In this document: in pieces, positions 10,499 through 20,309 of the stretch | Layout: each line of letters starts with the position of its first letter | Numbering within the stretch: position 1 is the stretch's first letter | Assembly (NCBI RefSeq): GCF_009711415.1 | Contig: NZ_SMLZ01000113.1 | Span: forward strand, 47,084-111,083 | DNA: 64,000 bases | Direction: 5' to 3' | Source of the DNA: Roseibium denhamense | GTDB taxonomy: Bacteria; Pseudomonadota; Alphaproteobacteria; Rhizobiales; Stappiaceae | The notes under the pieces: model-generated | The model's input: only the letters and a program-made list of their open reading frames with translations | What the model was told of the DNA's origin: nothing | The model's database searches: none | Translations under genes and position numbers: made by a program

Positions 10499-11464
10499 TC
10501 ACTCGGCGGTCTGAGCCTGATAAACGAATGACCCATCAAAAAGCGGTTCCGTTGTCCGCACCCGCCGGGCGGGAGCAACGGCGAGCAATCCATCCGCGAG
10601 AAAATCAAAGACCAGACGGATCCTCCGGCTGGTGTTGAGTTCCCGGTGCGTGACAAGCCAGATCGGAAAGGTCACTGGCGCCAACTCATCAAACACGCTG
10701 TCAACTTCCGGGCACCTGTCCGCCACCTCGTCCGCCATCATGGACAGGCCTAGGCCCCGGCGGACATATTCCCAAGACACCACGCCGCTTGGTGAACTGA
10801 CTTTGATATTGGCAAGGCTCACCGGCAGCCCAAGCGCCTGCAAGTGCATCACGAATTCTTCGTTATTGTCATAGCCAACGAAATCCAGGTGTCTTGCATC
10901 CTCCAGCGAGACCGGCCGGTTCAGACGGTTGAGAAAGCTGCGGGCTGCATATATCCGCGCCGGAGCGTCCCGGAGTTTGCGGGCATAAAGATCAGGATGA
11001 TCTGGTGCCACATGACGGATCGCAATATCGGCTTCCCGGCGTCTGAGATCACTCAGCGAGTTGCTGCAGTGAAGCCTGACCTCAATGCCCGGGGCGGCTT
11101 TGCGCAATGCGGTGAGGATTTCCGGCAGGATATACGCCGCCATTATGTCGGTGGCAGCTATCGTGACGAGCCCGTCGATCTGTTGCGCCTGACCGGAAGC
11201 AGACAGGGATACCCGGCTTGCCGCCTCGCCCATGGCCCGGACATGATCGGCCAGTTCCAGGCCAGCCTGGGTCAGGACAAGGGATTTGGAAACCCGTTCA
11301 AACAGCGTCACCCCAAGGGATGCTTCGAGAGCTGCCACCTGACGGCTTAAGGTCGGCTGGGTCAGCCCAAGCGCCCGCGCAGCCGCCGACAGGGACCCTT
11401 CTTCGGCCGTCACAAGAAACGCCCGGGCCTGATTCCAATCAAAGTTGATGCTTTGCCAGTTCAT
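10499..11464 (-). CDS. LysR-family transcriptional regulator
   Basis: A 321-residue LysR-type regulator. The N-terminal helix-turn-helix is NWNQARAFLVTAEEGSLSAA/TQPTLSRQVAALE-like, followed by a two-lobed substrate-binding domain. It is transcribed away from the methyltransferase gene with 95 bp between the two starts, so the methyltransferase is the most likely target. No ligand can be inferred. Confidence 0.85.
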   Translation of the reverse strand: MNWQSINFDWNQARAFLVTAEEGSLSAAARALGLTQPTLSRQVAALEASLGVTLFERVSKSLVLTQAGLELADHVRAMGEAASRVSLSASGQAQQIDGLVTIAATDIMAAYILPEILTALRKAAPGIEVRLHCSNSLSDLRRREADIAIRHVAPDHPDLYARKLRDAPARIYAARSFLNRLNRPVSLEDARHLDFVGYDNNEEFVMHLQALGLPVSLANIKVSSPSGVVSWEYVRRGLGLSMMADEVADRCPEVDSVFDELAPVTFPIWLVTHRELNTSRRIRLVFDFLADGLLAVAPARRVRTTEPLFDGSFVYQAQTAE

Positions 11465-11559
11465 GCAAATATGTATATCACCTCCCCATATTTCCGCAAT
11501 TTACCTTTGATTTTCGTATCAATAAGACGGGCTGAGTTTTCACCAACTGGAGCTGAGCC

Positions 11560-12207
11560 ATGGCAACGCCCGACCACCTTTGGACCAAGATGTCCCGCAA
11601 ATATGCGGCCCAGCCGATCAAGGACCAGGCCGCTTATCAAGAAACCCTGTTACGGACCACGGAACATCTTGGCCCGGATGACCATGTGCTTGAACTGGGA
11701 TGCGGAACCGGCTCGACAGCTTTTTTGATCGCACCTGCCGTCAAAACGTATCTCGCGACCGACTTCTCCTCCGGGATGATCGGGATCGCAGAGGAAAAGA
11801 TGGCAGCCGCCCGGCAGGCAGGTGATGCGCCTGAAGGTTTGCGGTTCGCGGTCGCCGAAGGTTTTGACGAAGCGGTCGAAGCTGACCCGGACCTTGGCGG
11901 CTATGATGCCGTGCTCGGCTTCAATTTCCTGCACCTGATCGAAGATCCGGCAGCCCTTTTGACCCGCGTCCGCACATTGATCAAGCCGGGCGGGTTGCTG
12001 ATCACAAAAACCGTGTGCCTGCGCAAACGGGCCTGGCTGTTTGCGCCTCTGATTGCTGTCATGCGTTTTGCCGGCAAGGCACCTTACGTGAACATGCTCT
12101 CCTTTGACGGGCTGGAAACTCTTATCCAAGATCAAGGGTTCGAGCTTATTGAAACCGGCACGATTCCCGAGCCCTACAGCCGGTTTGTCGTGGCCCGCAA
12201 AGTCTGA
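11560..12207 (+). CDS. Class I SAM-dependent methyltransferase
   Basis: A 215-residue Rossmann-fold methyltransferase. VLELGCGTGS is motif I, which binds S-adenosylmethionine; YLATDFS is motif II, YDAVLGFNFLHLI is motif IV and IKPGGLLITKT is the post-motif strand. It resembles UbiE/MenG-like small-molecule methyltransferases, but the substrate is unknown. It is divergent from the LysR regulator. Confidence 0.8.
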   Translation: MATPDHLWTKMSRKYAAQPIKDQAAYQETLLRTTEHLGPDDHVLELGCGTGSTAFLIAPAVKTYLATDFSSGMIGIAEEKMAAARQAGDAPEGLRFAVAEGFDEAVEADPDLGGYDAVLGFNFLHLIEDPAALLTRVRTLIKPGGLLITKTVCLRKRAWLFAPLIAVMRFAGKAPYVNMLSFDGLETLIQDQGFELIETGTIPEPYSRFVVARKV

Positions 12208-12322
12208 CTGCTGCCTTTTTGCGAACAGGCTAAGAAAGACAATTCCATAGCCGGGTCTCCGCAGGCGCGATAAAGTAGAGCATCGATTCTCAAGTCGCTC
12301 TGTCGTGCCGGGGACCCTTACC

Positions 12323-13279
12323 ATGCTGCGAACGCCCGCCCGCTTCCTCCTTTTGGCCGCCCTATTCCCTGCCCTTGCCGCTTGTACGGACGATATGGAT
12401 GGCGTTGCGCTGGGAACGCTGGAACGCGACCGTGTCGCACTGACAGCCACTGCCGCCGAGGTCCTGATTGAGCTGCCGGTGCCGCAGGGCACGCAGGTTG
12501 CCAAGGGAACGGTCCTCGCCCAGCTTGATCCTTCTGAACAGCTCGCCATCGTCAATCAGGCCCGCGCAGAGGTAGCCAAGGCCAGAGCCAATCTTGAAAA
12601 GCTGGAAAATGGCGCAAGAGCGGAAGAAATCGCCAAGGCAAGAGCCGATGCCGCCGGGGCAAAGGCCGAACTGGTGGATGCGCAAGCCACATTCCAGCGC
12701 TATCAGGATTTGACCGGGCGCGGCACCACAAGTCAGGCACAGCTCGACAGCGCAAGAGCTGCCCGCGATGCAGCCGACGCCACCTTGCAAAGCGCGGAAG
12801 AGCAATTGAAAGAGCTGGTGACCGGCACACGTCCGGAAGACCTTGAAATTGCACGCGCAGAATTGGCCGCGGCCGAAGCCAGCCTTGCGACACAGGAAAA
12901 GATCCTGTCCGATCTCACCATCACGGCTTCGAGGGACGGCGTTCTGGATAACCTGCCCTGGAACCTTGGGGAGCGGGTCACTGTTGGCAGCCCGGTTGCA
13001 ATCATGCTTGCCGGAGATGCCCCCTATGCAAGGGTTTATGTTCCGGAGCCGCACCGGGTCAAAATCAACGAAGGCGACAGCCTCGAGGTCCGTGTCGACG
13101 GGCTCGACGAGACACTCCCGGGCAAAGTCCGCTGGATCAGTTCGGACCCGTCGTTCACGCCCTATTACGCCCTGAACCAGTCAGAGCGGGCAAGACTGAT
13201 GTATGTCGCGGAGGTCCAGTTGCCCGAAAGTGCCAGCGACCTTCCAAATGGCGTCCCGGCCCAGGTGCTCCTGCCGTGA
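12323..13279 (+). CDS. HlyD/YbhG-like periplasmic adaptor, probable lipoprotein
   Basis: A membrane fusion protein of an ABC exporter. From the ATG at 12323, about 318 residues begin with a lipoprotein signal (FPALAACTDD, lipobox LAAC). A biotinyl-lipoyl half-domain follows, then a long Ala/Glu/Lys-rich coiled-coil hairpin (about residues 70-195), then the second lipoyl half and beta-barrel domains. The track frame opens 6 codons earlier at a GTG, but the ATG fits the lipoprotein signal better. It overlaps the following ATPase gene by 4 bp, so the three genes form one operon. Confidence 0.8.
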   Translation: MLRTPARFLLLAALFPALAACTDDMDGVALGTLERDRVALTATAAEVLIELPVPQGTQVAKGTVLAQLDPSEQLAIVNQARAEVAKARANLEKLENGARAEEIAKARADAAGAKAELVDAQATFQRYQDLTGRGTTSQAQLDSARAARDAADATLQSAEEQLKELVTGTRPEDLEIARAELAAAEASLATQEKILSDLTITASRDGVLDNLPWNLGERVTVGSPVAIMLAGDAPYARVYVPEPHRVKINEGDSLEVRVDGLDETLPGKVRWISSDPSFTPYYALNQSERARLMYVAEVQLPESASDLPNGVPAQVLLP

Positions 13280-14214
13280 GCGCTGCCCTCTCCGATATCG
13301 TGGTCCGCGCCGAAGGCCTCGTGAAGAGTTTCAAGGGGTTCCGGGCGGTTGACGGCCTTGATCTCACCATCGAACGCGGAATGATTTACGGGTTTCTGGG
13401 CCCCAATGGCTGCGGAAAGACGACGGCCATGCGCATGCTCACAGGTCTTTTGACCCCAACAGAAGGCACTGTGGAAGTGCTCGGCCTGTCCGTGCCGAAA
13501 GATGCCGAGACGCTGAAATACAAAATCGGCTACATGACCCAGTCCTTTTCGCTCTATGGCGATCTGACCGTCCGCGAAAATCTGGATTTCATGGCAACGA
13601 TTTACGGCCTGTCCGGCAAGCGCCGGAAGTCCCGCATCGGCGAGGTCATGGAGCGCTACGAGCTGACGGATCTTGCCAACCGGTTTGCGGGCAAGATGAG
13701 TGGCGGCCAGCGTCAGCGCCTTGCCCTGGCAACGGCAGTCCTTCACGAGCCCCAGCTTCTTTTCCTAGATGAACCGACATCGGCTGTGGACCCGGAATCC
13801 CGCCGGCACTTCTGGGAGCAGCTATTCGATCTCGTGGAAGCCGGCACGTCCATCGTCGTGACGACCCATTTCATGGACGAGGCTGAGCGCTGCCACAAGA
13901 TTGCGATCATGGAGGCGGGCAAAAAGCGGGCCGACGGCCGGCCGAAAGACCTAATGAACGGGATGGGCGCCAATGTCATTGAGATCGAGGCGCCCAATCT
14001 TCGCGCGATCCGGCACGACCTGCTTGGCTCGGATGGCATCCTCGCAGCGGCGCAGCTCGGGGCGCGGCTGAGGGTTCTGGTCAAACAGGAGATTGCCGAT
14101 CCGGAGGCATTCTTGCGGGCCAACCCGGCACTTCACCCGGCTACCGTGATCGAGAAGGTGAGGCCCAGCCTCGAAGACGTCTTCGTGACGACCACCGGAG
14201 AGGGCCGCCAATGA
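13276..14214 (+). CDS. ABC transporter ATP-binding protein (YbhF-like)
   Basis: A 312-residue nucleotide-binding subunit. GPNGCGKTT is Walker A, MSGGQRQRLALA the ABC signature, LLFLDEPTSAVD Walker B and TTHFMDEA the H-loop. It is most like the drug/ABC-2-type ATPases (YbhF, CcmA/DrrA group). It starts with GTG, overlapping the preceding stop (GTGA), and ends in an ATGA overlap with the permease gene, so translation is coupled. YbhF proteins usually have two ATPase halves, whereas this one has a single domain. The transported compound is unknown. Confidence 0.85.
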   Translation: MSAALSDIVVRAEGLVKSFKGFRAVDGLDLTIERGMIYGFLGPNGCGKTTAMRMLTGLLTPTEGTVEVLGLSVPKDAETLKYKIGYMTQSFSLYGDLTVRENLDFMATIYGLSGKRRKSRIGEVMERYELTDLANRFAGKMSGGQRQRLALATAVLHEPQLLFLDEPTSAVDPESRRHFWEQLFDLVEAGTSIVVTTHFMDEAERCHKIAIMEAGKKRADGRPKDLMNGMGANVIEIEAPNLRAIRHDLLGSDGILAAAQLGARLRVLVKQEIADPEAFLRANPALHPATVIEKVRPSLEDVFVTTTGEGRQ

Positions 14215-15356
14215 GATCGCTGTCGCGGATCGCCGCAATTCTTTTGAAAGAATTCAACCAGCTGCGCCGGGACCGGATGACCTTCGGCATGGTGATCATG
14301 ATCCCGCTGATCCAGCTCATCCTCTTTGGCTATGCCATCAACACCAATGTCCGGGACATTCCTGTTGCTGTGGTCGACTTGAGCCAGACCGGCATCAGCC
14401 GTGTGCTCACGCAGATGGTGGAAGCCACACGCGTTGTCAAAGTCACCGAGCACCATTCAAGCGTTGAAGCCGCCGAGGCCGCGATCAAGTCCGCACGGGT
14501 GCGGGCCGCGTTCATCATTCCAAATGATGTCGCTCAGCGCATTGCCCGCTCCCCGGCGACAGGCCTTGGCACGCCCGCCTCCACGGATGAAGAAACGAGC
14601 CGTCCGGTTGCCCAGTGGATCGTGGACGGGTCGGACACGATGATTGCAAGTTCGATCAAGGCTTTGCGGTCCATGCCCTTGTCCGAACTGTTCCGCGAGG
14701 CGCCGAACCGGTCGACCCCGACCTTTGAAGTGGCCTTGTTCTTCAATCCAGAGCAAAGGACGGCGATCAACATCGTGCCCGGCCTTGTCGGCATCATCCT
14801 GACCATGACCATGATCATGTTTACGTCTGCTGCGATCGTGCGCGAACGCGAACGCGGCAACATGGAAATGCTGATCAACACACCCGTCAAACCGCTGGAA
14901 CTGATGATCGGGAAGATCATTCCCTACATTTTCATCGGACTCATTCAAACGGTCATCATTTTGGGTCTCGGGCACCTGCTGTTCAATGTTCCCTTTGGCG
15001 ACAAGACAGTCGATCTGTTCGCCGGGACGCTCCTGTTTATCGGAGCCAGCCTGTCTTTGGGGCTTGTGCTGTCTACGATCGCGCAGACGCAGTTGCAGGC
15101 AACGCAGATGACCGTCTTCGTGCTGATGCCCTCAATCCTTTTGTCCGGATTCATGTTCCCTTACGAAGGCATGCCGGTGATTGCGCAATATATTGCCGAG
15201 GTCCTGCCGGCCACACATTTCATGCGCATGATCCGGGGGTTCGTCCTGCGCGATGCCGGCCTGCTCGATCTGCACCGCGATGTTCTCTGGATGGCCGGTT
15301 TCTTCGTGATCGGGATGATTGTTGCAGCCCTCCGGTTCAAGAAACGCCTGGATTAG
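14211..15356 (+). CDS. ABC-2 type permease (YbhS/YbhR-like)
   Basis: A 381-residue permease with one N-terminal transmembrane helix, a large extracytoplasmic domain (about residues 45-180), then five C-terminal helices. This is the ABC2_membrane_3 topology of YbhS/YbhR and Yhh/Yad-type exporters. It overlaps the ATPase gene by ATGA. Only one permease gene is present, so the transporter is probably a homodimer. With the adaptor and ATPase it forms a complete efflux module that would need an outer-membrane channel encoded elsewhere. Confidence 0.85.
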   Translation: MRSLSRIAAILLKEFNQLRRDRMTFGMVIMIPLIQLILFGYAINTNVRDIPVAVVDLSQTGISRVLTQMVEATRVVKVTEHHSSVEAAEAAIKSARVRAAFIIPNDVAQRIARSPATGLGTPASTDEETSRPVAQWIVDGSDTMIASSIKALRSMPLSELFREAPNRSTPTFEVALFFNPEQRTAINIVPGLVGIILTMTMIMFTSAAIVRERERGNMEMLINTPVKPLELMIGKIIPYIFIGLIQTVIILGLGHLLFNVPFGDKTVDLFAGTLLFIGASLSLGLVLSTIAQTQLQATQMTVFVLMPSILLSGFMFPYEGMPVIAQYIAEVLPATHFMRMIRGFVLRDAGLLDLHRDVLWMAGFFVIGMIVAALRFKKRLD

Positions 15357-15554
15357 GCCGACCCATCATCAAATCTCTAGGCGGCCTCATCACTGCCACA
15401 ATCACACTTACAAATACTCACCCTAGATACAACACGCATCGCGATGATTTATTTCATGCTTAATCATGTAATGTACAAAATTTAATAAAATATTTTTCTT
15501 TAGATTACTTTCAAACTGAAGCAACATTATTTTCCATAACGTCTATAAAGATGA

Positions 15555-17186
15555 ATGGAAAATAAAATGATCTTTCCAGCTGAACGTCAACTTGGATTAC
15601 TCTGCACAGCAGCTCTCGTTTTACTGCCCCTCCCAACAGCAGCCGAAGAGCCTGCTCCCGTTCAGCAAAGCGAATTGAACGCACTCGTGCAAGAAGACCC
15701 GGCAGCAGCCTTTTTGGATGCTTTTGAAGCTGGCGATGAACTCACGGAAGCAACGTTCACGGCTCGGCGCGGCGTCGGCGCCAAAGTCAACCAATCAGGG
15801 CAAAGGTTCACACGGTTTCCACGGTCCGATCTGACCGCGTTTGGTGAATGGACCAACCACTTGCCAAAGCGTGAAACCGGTCCGGTTGCCCAATCCTGCA
15901 TTTCCTGCCACTCCGCGCCCTATGCCAACGGTGCCGGACCAAACCCGCTGAACGGGATCGTTGACCCGCTGCACACGGGGGACCCTTCGAAGTATTTGCA
16001 CCGCAACACACCTCACTTGTTTGCGCTCGGTGGCAAGCAGCGCATCGCGGAGGAAATGACCGCTGACCTGAAAGCTCAAGAAGCGCTTCTGGAAAAGGAT
16101 GTGTGCACCTTGAATGAAGCGGCATCCCGGCCACTCTCGGCAAAAGGCGTTGCATTTGGCACCTTGTCCGCCAAACCCATGCTCGATCCGGATACCGGGA
16201 TCTGTGTTGCCGATTATGACCGCAGCGCAATTGAAGGCGTCGACCCGGACCTGGTGGTCAAAGTGTTCGGCTGGAAAGGATCGCACGCGACCCTGCGTGC
16301 CTTTACGCGCCATGCGGCGCACAACGAACTTGGAATGCAAGGTGAGGAGCTGGTCGGCGGTCATGATGGTGACCATGACGGCGTGACCAACGAGCTCTCG
16401 GTCGGAGACCTGACGGCACTCACGATTTATATGGCGGCACTGGAGCGCCCAACGTCAAAGCTGGAACTGGCCGCGCACGACTTGATGGACCTGACACCGG
16501 AGGAAACATCTGAAATACGCCGCGGTGAAGTGATCCTGGCCGAAGCCAAATGTACCGGTTGCCATTTGCCTGTCATGAAAGTATCGACACCCATCTTTAG
16601 CGAGCCAAGCCTACAGGCTGGTTTCAAGGAGGACGTGTTTCCGTCTGGCCAACCCGCAGCAGAGGCAGGCCTTTCCGCTGACACTGCCATCTGGTTCGAT
16701 CTGACCACGGATTCCCCGAACAATCATGTAATCACTGCCACCGGCAATACGCTTAACCTTGGAGCGTTCCCAAAAGCGGAAGACGGCTCTGCAGAAATTG
16801 CATGGTACTCGGACTTCAAGCGCCATCACATGGGCGAAAAGCTTGCCGATCCGATCGACGTCCACGGGTTCGGGGCAGCCACCTGGCCTACTGCGTCTCT
16901 CGCCGGTGTCGGCTCGACCGGCCCTTGGCTGCATGACGGCAACGCAACGACATTGGAGGCGGCCATCCTGGCTCATGGCGGGGACGCCGAAGACAGCCGC
17001 CGGGCTTATGAAGCTTTGGCGGACGATGACAGGAAAGCCCTGATTGCCTTCCTTGAAAATCTTATCATCATTGATCTCGATCCTGAGGAAGAGGAACAGC
17101 AGGAAGATCACGCTGACGCATCCAAAGCTCCAGCGGCGACACCAGCGACACTCTTGGTACGAGCTGTCCCGTCCCCCAAACCGTAA
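15555..17186 (+). CDS. Di-heme oxidoreductase (DHOR/DUF1111) family protein
   Basis: A 543-residue periplasmic c-type cytochrome with a Sec signal peptide (ends PTAAEEP). Two haem attachment sites are visible: CISCH at residues 115-119 and CTGCH at 333-337. Length and motif spacing match the DHOR/DUF1111 family, which is distantly related to di-haem peroxidases and is often found near iron-uptake genes. The C-terminus carries an acidic stretch (DPEEEEQQED) and a Pro-rich tail. ATG at 15555 or 15567 are both possible starts. The 198-bp region upstream is strikingly AT-rich for this genome and probably holds a regulated promoter. Proximity to the heme locus suggests a role in iron metabolism (inference). 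Confidence 0.8.
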   Translation: MENKMIFPAERQLGLLCTAALVLLPLPTAAEEPAPVQQSELNALVQEDPAAAFLDAFEAGDELTEATFTARRGVGAKVNQSGQRFTRFPRSDLTAFGEWTNHLPKRETGPVAQSCISCHSAPYANGAGPNPLNGIVDPLHTGDPSKYLHRNTPHLFALGGKQRIAEEMTADLKAQEALLEKDVCTLNEAASRPLSAKGVAFGTLSAKPMLDPDTGICVADYDRSAIEGVDPDLVVKVFGWKGSHATLRAFTRHAAHNELGMQGEELVGGHDGDHDGVTNELSVGDLTALTIYMAALERPTSKLELAAHDLMDLTPEETSEIRRGEVILAEAKCTGCHLPVMKVSTPIFSEPSLQAGFKEDVFPSGQPAAEAGLSADTAIWFDLTTDSPNNHVITATGNTLNLGAFPKAEDGSAEIAWYSDFKRHHMGEKLADPIDVHGFGAATWPTASLAGVGSTGPWLHDGNATTLEAAILAHGGDAEDSRRAYEALADDDRKALIAFLENLIIIDLDPEEEEQQEDHADASKAPAATPATLLVRAVPSPKP

Positions 17187-17350
17187 GACCAAACTCTGCC
17201 CCTCCGGATGTTCTCGGTCATGCGCGGCACGGATCCGGCATGACACAAGAGAAAATGGGACGAGTGCGCAAAGAAGCGCTGCGCAAGGTTATGCGCAGCG
17301 CTTTGTAGCCAACCTGTTGCTTTCCGGCCTTTGAAGCACCGGACCAAGGC

Positions 17351-17455
17351 CGCAGGGGCGAAGGCAGGGGCCGGCAAATCCGTACTGACGTTTTGCCCGA
17401 AACCCCTCTAGAAACTGGCGCCAACGAAACACCAATCCGCCTGGCCTTTTGCGGC
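17351..17455 (+). repeat. 105-bp direct repeat, copy 1
   Basis: This block, from GCAGGGGCGAAGGCAGGGG to CTGGCCTTTTGCGGC, recurs at 27040-27144 in the same orientation with one mismatch seen. The copies bracket the hmuVUTS and receptor-exb-tonB genes. The 276-bp spacer 17187-17462 holds this repeat and otherwise nothing recognisable. Confidence 0.85.
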
Positions 17456-17462
17456 CGCACGC

Positions 17463-18293
17463 TTATTCCCGGCAAAGCACATGAATGCTGTCCCCCGACC
17501 GGATGACATCGAGCTCCGCCTCGAATGTCTCGCTGAGCTTCCGGCTTTCCAGCATGTTTTCAACCGGACCGTGGTCGAGCAGCCGCCCCTGTTTCATGAT
17601 GGCCACCTTGTCCGCGAACCGGGCTGTCAGGTTCAAGTCGTGCATCACGGACACAACCCCTCCGCCCCGCCTGGCGTAATCCGCCGCAAGGGCCATGATC
17701 TGGTACTGGTGCTTGATATCAAGACTGGACACCGGTTCGTCCAGAAACAGCCAGCGCGGAACGCCATCCTTGGACACCGGCTCCCATACCTGGCACAGCA
17801 CTCTGGCTAGCTGGACCCGCTGCTGTTCGCCGCCGGACAGGTCCTGATAGGTGCGGCCCTCAAACCCGCTCAAACCGACCTTATGCAGGGCATCCGCTAT
17901 CCGGCCCGCCCGTGCCGGACGGCCTGCGCGAAGATCGAGAAGACCCAGTCCGATCACTTCCGCGACGGTCAGCGGAAACGACAAATGACTCGCCTGAGGC
18001 AGCACGCCGCGTATTTCGGCCTGGTCTTCAGGGCTTGTTGCGCGGACGTCCCGTCCCGCCAGCTCTATCCGGCCCGAGTAGCTTCGTTCGCCGGTGATGG
18101 CCTTTAAAAGCGTCGTTTTCCCGGACCCGCTCGGTCCGATGATCGCGAGCAGCTCGCCAGCCTGGGCCGTGAAGGACACGCTTCTGACGATACCGGCCCG
18201 TCCTATGGAAACGCTGACGTCACCGACACTCAGGAACCGGCTGGCCGGATCTTCACAAACAGGAGTTTCGTGGGATCGTGCAAGTGCGGTCAT
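17463..18293 (-). CDS. hmuV: Heme ABC transporter ATP-binding protein HmuV
   Basis: ATPase of the periplasmic heme importer. GPSGSGKTT is Walker A, LSGGEQQRVQLARVL the signature, WLFLDEPVSSLD Walker B and VMHDLNL the H-loop. From the ATG at 18293 (MTALARSHE) it is about 276 residues. That start overlaps the hmuU stop by 4 bp (ATGA), which decides it over an upstream codon in the frame. It is the last gene of the hmuSTUV operon, and works with HmuU in the inner membrane and HmuT in the periplasm. Confidence 0.93.
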   Translation of the reverse strand: MTALARSHETPVCEDPASRFLSVGDVSVSIGRAGIVRSVSFTAQAGELLAIIGPSGSGKTTLLKAITGERSYSGRIELAGRDVRATSPEDQAEIRGVLPQASHLSFPLTVAEVIGLGLLDLRAGRPARAGRIADALHKVGLSGFEGRTYQDLSGGEQQRVQLARVLCQVWEPVSKDGVPRWLFLDEPVSSLDIKHQYQIMALAADYARRGGGVVSVMHDLNLTARFADKVAIMKQGRLLDHGPVENMLESRKLSETFEAELDVIRSGDSIHVLCRE

Positions 18294-19423
18294 AGTCCGC
18301 TCAGCCCCCTGTTTTTCAAGAGAATCCAAAGGAAGAACGGCGCTCCGGCAAAGGCGGTAATGATCCCAATGGGCAACTCTGCAGGGGCTACAATCGTTCT
18401 TGCAAGCGTGTCGGCCGCAATCAGAAGAATGGCACCAAGGAGCGCTGCTGCGGGCAAAAGGAACCGGTGATCCGGGCCAATTGTCAGGCGCAAGAGATGC
18501 GGAACGACAATCCCGACAAACCCGATCCCGCCGCTGACCGCCACGGACGCACCGGTCGCCGCGGCAACCAGCAGGATGCTGATGTTCTTCAAGCGCTGGA
18601 CACGTATCCCGATATGCGCGGCGGCGGCTTCGCCAAGCGTCAGCGCGTTCAGACCGCGCGCGAGAAACGGCGTTGCAAACAACATGGCCAGAATGATCGG
18701 TGCGGCTGACGCAACTTTTTCCCAGTTGGCACCGGCAAGCGACCCAAGCCCCCAGAATTGCAGATCCCGAAGTTCCTGATCATCGGCCACATAGACAAGC
18801 AGACCCGTGGCCGCGCCGGTGAGAGCGCCCAGCGCAATGCCTGCCAGCAACAGTGTTGCGACCGAGGTAAATCCACCGCGTGTTCCGATCCGGTAAAGAA
18901 GCAGTGTGTTGATCAGACCGCCCGCAAAAGCGGCAATCGGTACGGCATAGATCCCGAGCACGGCCATGACAGGCGCAAGAGCTGCATTGCCGAGCACGAT
19001 GAACAAGGCCGCCCCGAGGCCTGCGCCGGCGGAAACGCCAACAATGCCCGGATCAGCCAGGGAATTCCGGAAAAGGCCCTGCATCACCGCGCCGGAGACG
19101 GCAAGTGCTGCCCCAATCAGCGCGCCGAGGACAACTCTTGGCAAGCGGATCTCGGTAACAACAACCCAGTCCCGCATGGAGACGCTTGCTGGAAGCTCTT
19201 CTGCTGTGAAGAGCTTTGGCACATGCGGAAGCAGATCCAGAACCGGGACCGTAATCGGTCCTGTCGCCAGGCTGCCAAGGACTGTAACCCCTAGGACAAG
19301 CGCCAACAGGAGGATCAAGGAGCGTGCAAGAGCGGCCCGGTCACCTTGCCGTGCGGCCGCTAGACCTGTCCGTTCGGCCAGCCATCCCGGCCGTGCATTC
19401 GGGAACGTTTCTCCAACGGCCAT
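18290..19423 (-). CDS. hmuU: Heme ABC transporter permease HmuU
   Basis: A 377-residue inner-membrane permease of the FecCD family with about ten hydrophobic helices. It has the typical FecCD segments RLPRVVLGALIGAALAVSG and NSLADPGIVGVSAGAGLGA near residues 90-130, and GFVGIVVPHLLR near the C-terminus. The N-terminal ~35 residues before the first helix are slightly long. It starts 1 bp after the hmuT stop and overlaps hmuV by 4 bp. Confidence 0.93.
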   Translation of the reverse strand: MAVGETFPNARPGWLAERTGLAAARQGDRAALARSLILLLALVLGVTVLGSLATGPITVPVLDLLPHVPKLFTAEELPASVSMRDWVVVTEIRLPRVVLGALIGAALAVSGAVMQGLFRNSLADPGIVGVSAGAGLGAALFIVLGNAALAPVMAVLGIYAVPIAAFAGGLINTLLLYRIGTRGGFTSVATLLLAGIALGALTGAATGLLVYVADDQELRDLQFWGLGSLAGANWEKVASAAPIILAMLFATPFLARGLNALTLGEAAAAHIGIRVQRLKNISILLVAAATGASVAVSGGIGFVGIVVPHLLRLTIGPDHRFLLPAAALLGAILLIAADTLARTIVAPAELPIGIITAFAGAPFFLWILLKNRGLSGL

Positions 19424-19424
19424 A

Positions 19425-20309
19425 TCAGCTCCGGAAGGCTTTCAGCTCTGCCGCCAGATCGCGTATGGCATCTGCGGTCCGGGGCCCGAAACCGAGCAGA
19501 TACTGACCATCCATCTTGATAAGCCGGTTGTTTTTTCCAGCCGGGGTTTGGGACAAGGCAGGATGGGAGAAAAGCTCGTCCGCTGACGCTGCATGATCTC
19601 CTTCCCGGTCCATCATCAGCACCACATCCGGCGCAGCGCTCAGAAGTGCCTCATCACTGAGCTGCTTGTAACCGGAGAATGCCGCCACGGCGTTGGTTGC
19701 CCCGGCCAGTTGCAGGATGCCATGCGCGGCCGTGCCACTGCCGGATGCCATAATCCGGCCGCCAGCGGTAGACAGAACGAACAGGACACGGATTTCCGGG
19801 CTTCCGGCATTTGCGTCTCTCGCGGCGGCGTCAAGACCGGCCTCCATTGCCACAATCAAGGCGGCTGCCTTGTCCGGTACACCCAGCGCCTCTCCGACCG
19901 CGCGAACCTTCTCCACGATGCCTTCTGGCGTGAAGCTGTTGGGAATGTCTGCAATCGGAAGCCCGGTTTTCTTCAGGACATCCACGGCCTCTTGCGGACC
20001 GCTCCCATCCAGCATCAGCACCAGATCAGGATCAACAGATAGGACACCTTCCGGCGACAAGGCGCGGATGTAACCGACATCCGGCAAGTCTTGAGCTTCT
20101 TCCGGGAAGACACTTGTCGTGTCCCGCGCGACCAGCCGGTCCTCCTCGCCCAAGGCGTAGACAATTTCGGTGACCGATCCGCCCACCGCGACAACCCGCA
20201 GAGCATCCTCACCAGCCCAAAGCGGCTTACCGGTCATGAAAAGGGCGGCTGCCGTGAGCAAACCGGCCGTCATGAATTTAAGGGATTGCCCTATGTTCAA
20301 ATAGGTCAT
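19425..20309 (-). CDS. hmuT: Periplasmic heme-binding protein HmuT
   Basis: A 294-residue cluster-A-type substrate-binding protein with a Sec signal (cleavage near PLWAGED, residue ~32). It has the typical HmuT opening RVVAVGGSVTEIVYALGEEDR and the DTTSVFPEEAQDLPDVGYIR segment that leads to the heme-pocket Tyr (VGY). It delivers heme from the TonB-dependent receptor to HmuUV. It overlaps hmuS by 4 bp and precedes hmuU by 1 bp. Confidence 0.93.
   Translation of the reverse strand: MTYLNIGQSLKFMTAGLLTAAALFMTGKPLWAGEDALRVVAVGGSVTEIVYALGEEDRLVARDTTSVFPEEAQDLPDVGYIRALSPEGVLSVDPDLVLMLDGSGPQEAVDVLKKTGLPIADIPNSFTPEGIVEKVRAVGEALGVPDKAAALIVAMEAGLDAAARDANAGSPEIRVLFVLSTAGGRIMASGSGTAAHGILQLAGATNAVAAFSGYKQLSDEALLSAAPDVVLMMDREGDHAASADELFSHPALSQTPAGKNNRLIKMDGQYLLGFGPRTADAIRDLAAELKAFRS

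Noticed and set aside
17218..17475. Minus-strand frames over the 105-bp repeats (also 26811-27232)
   Set aside because: They share a peptide only because they read the same repeat; no start signals, and they end inside neighbouring features.
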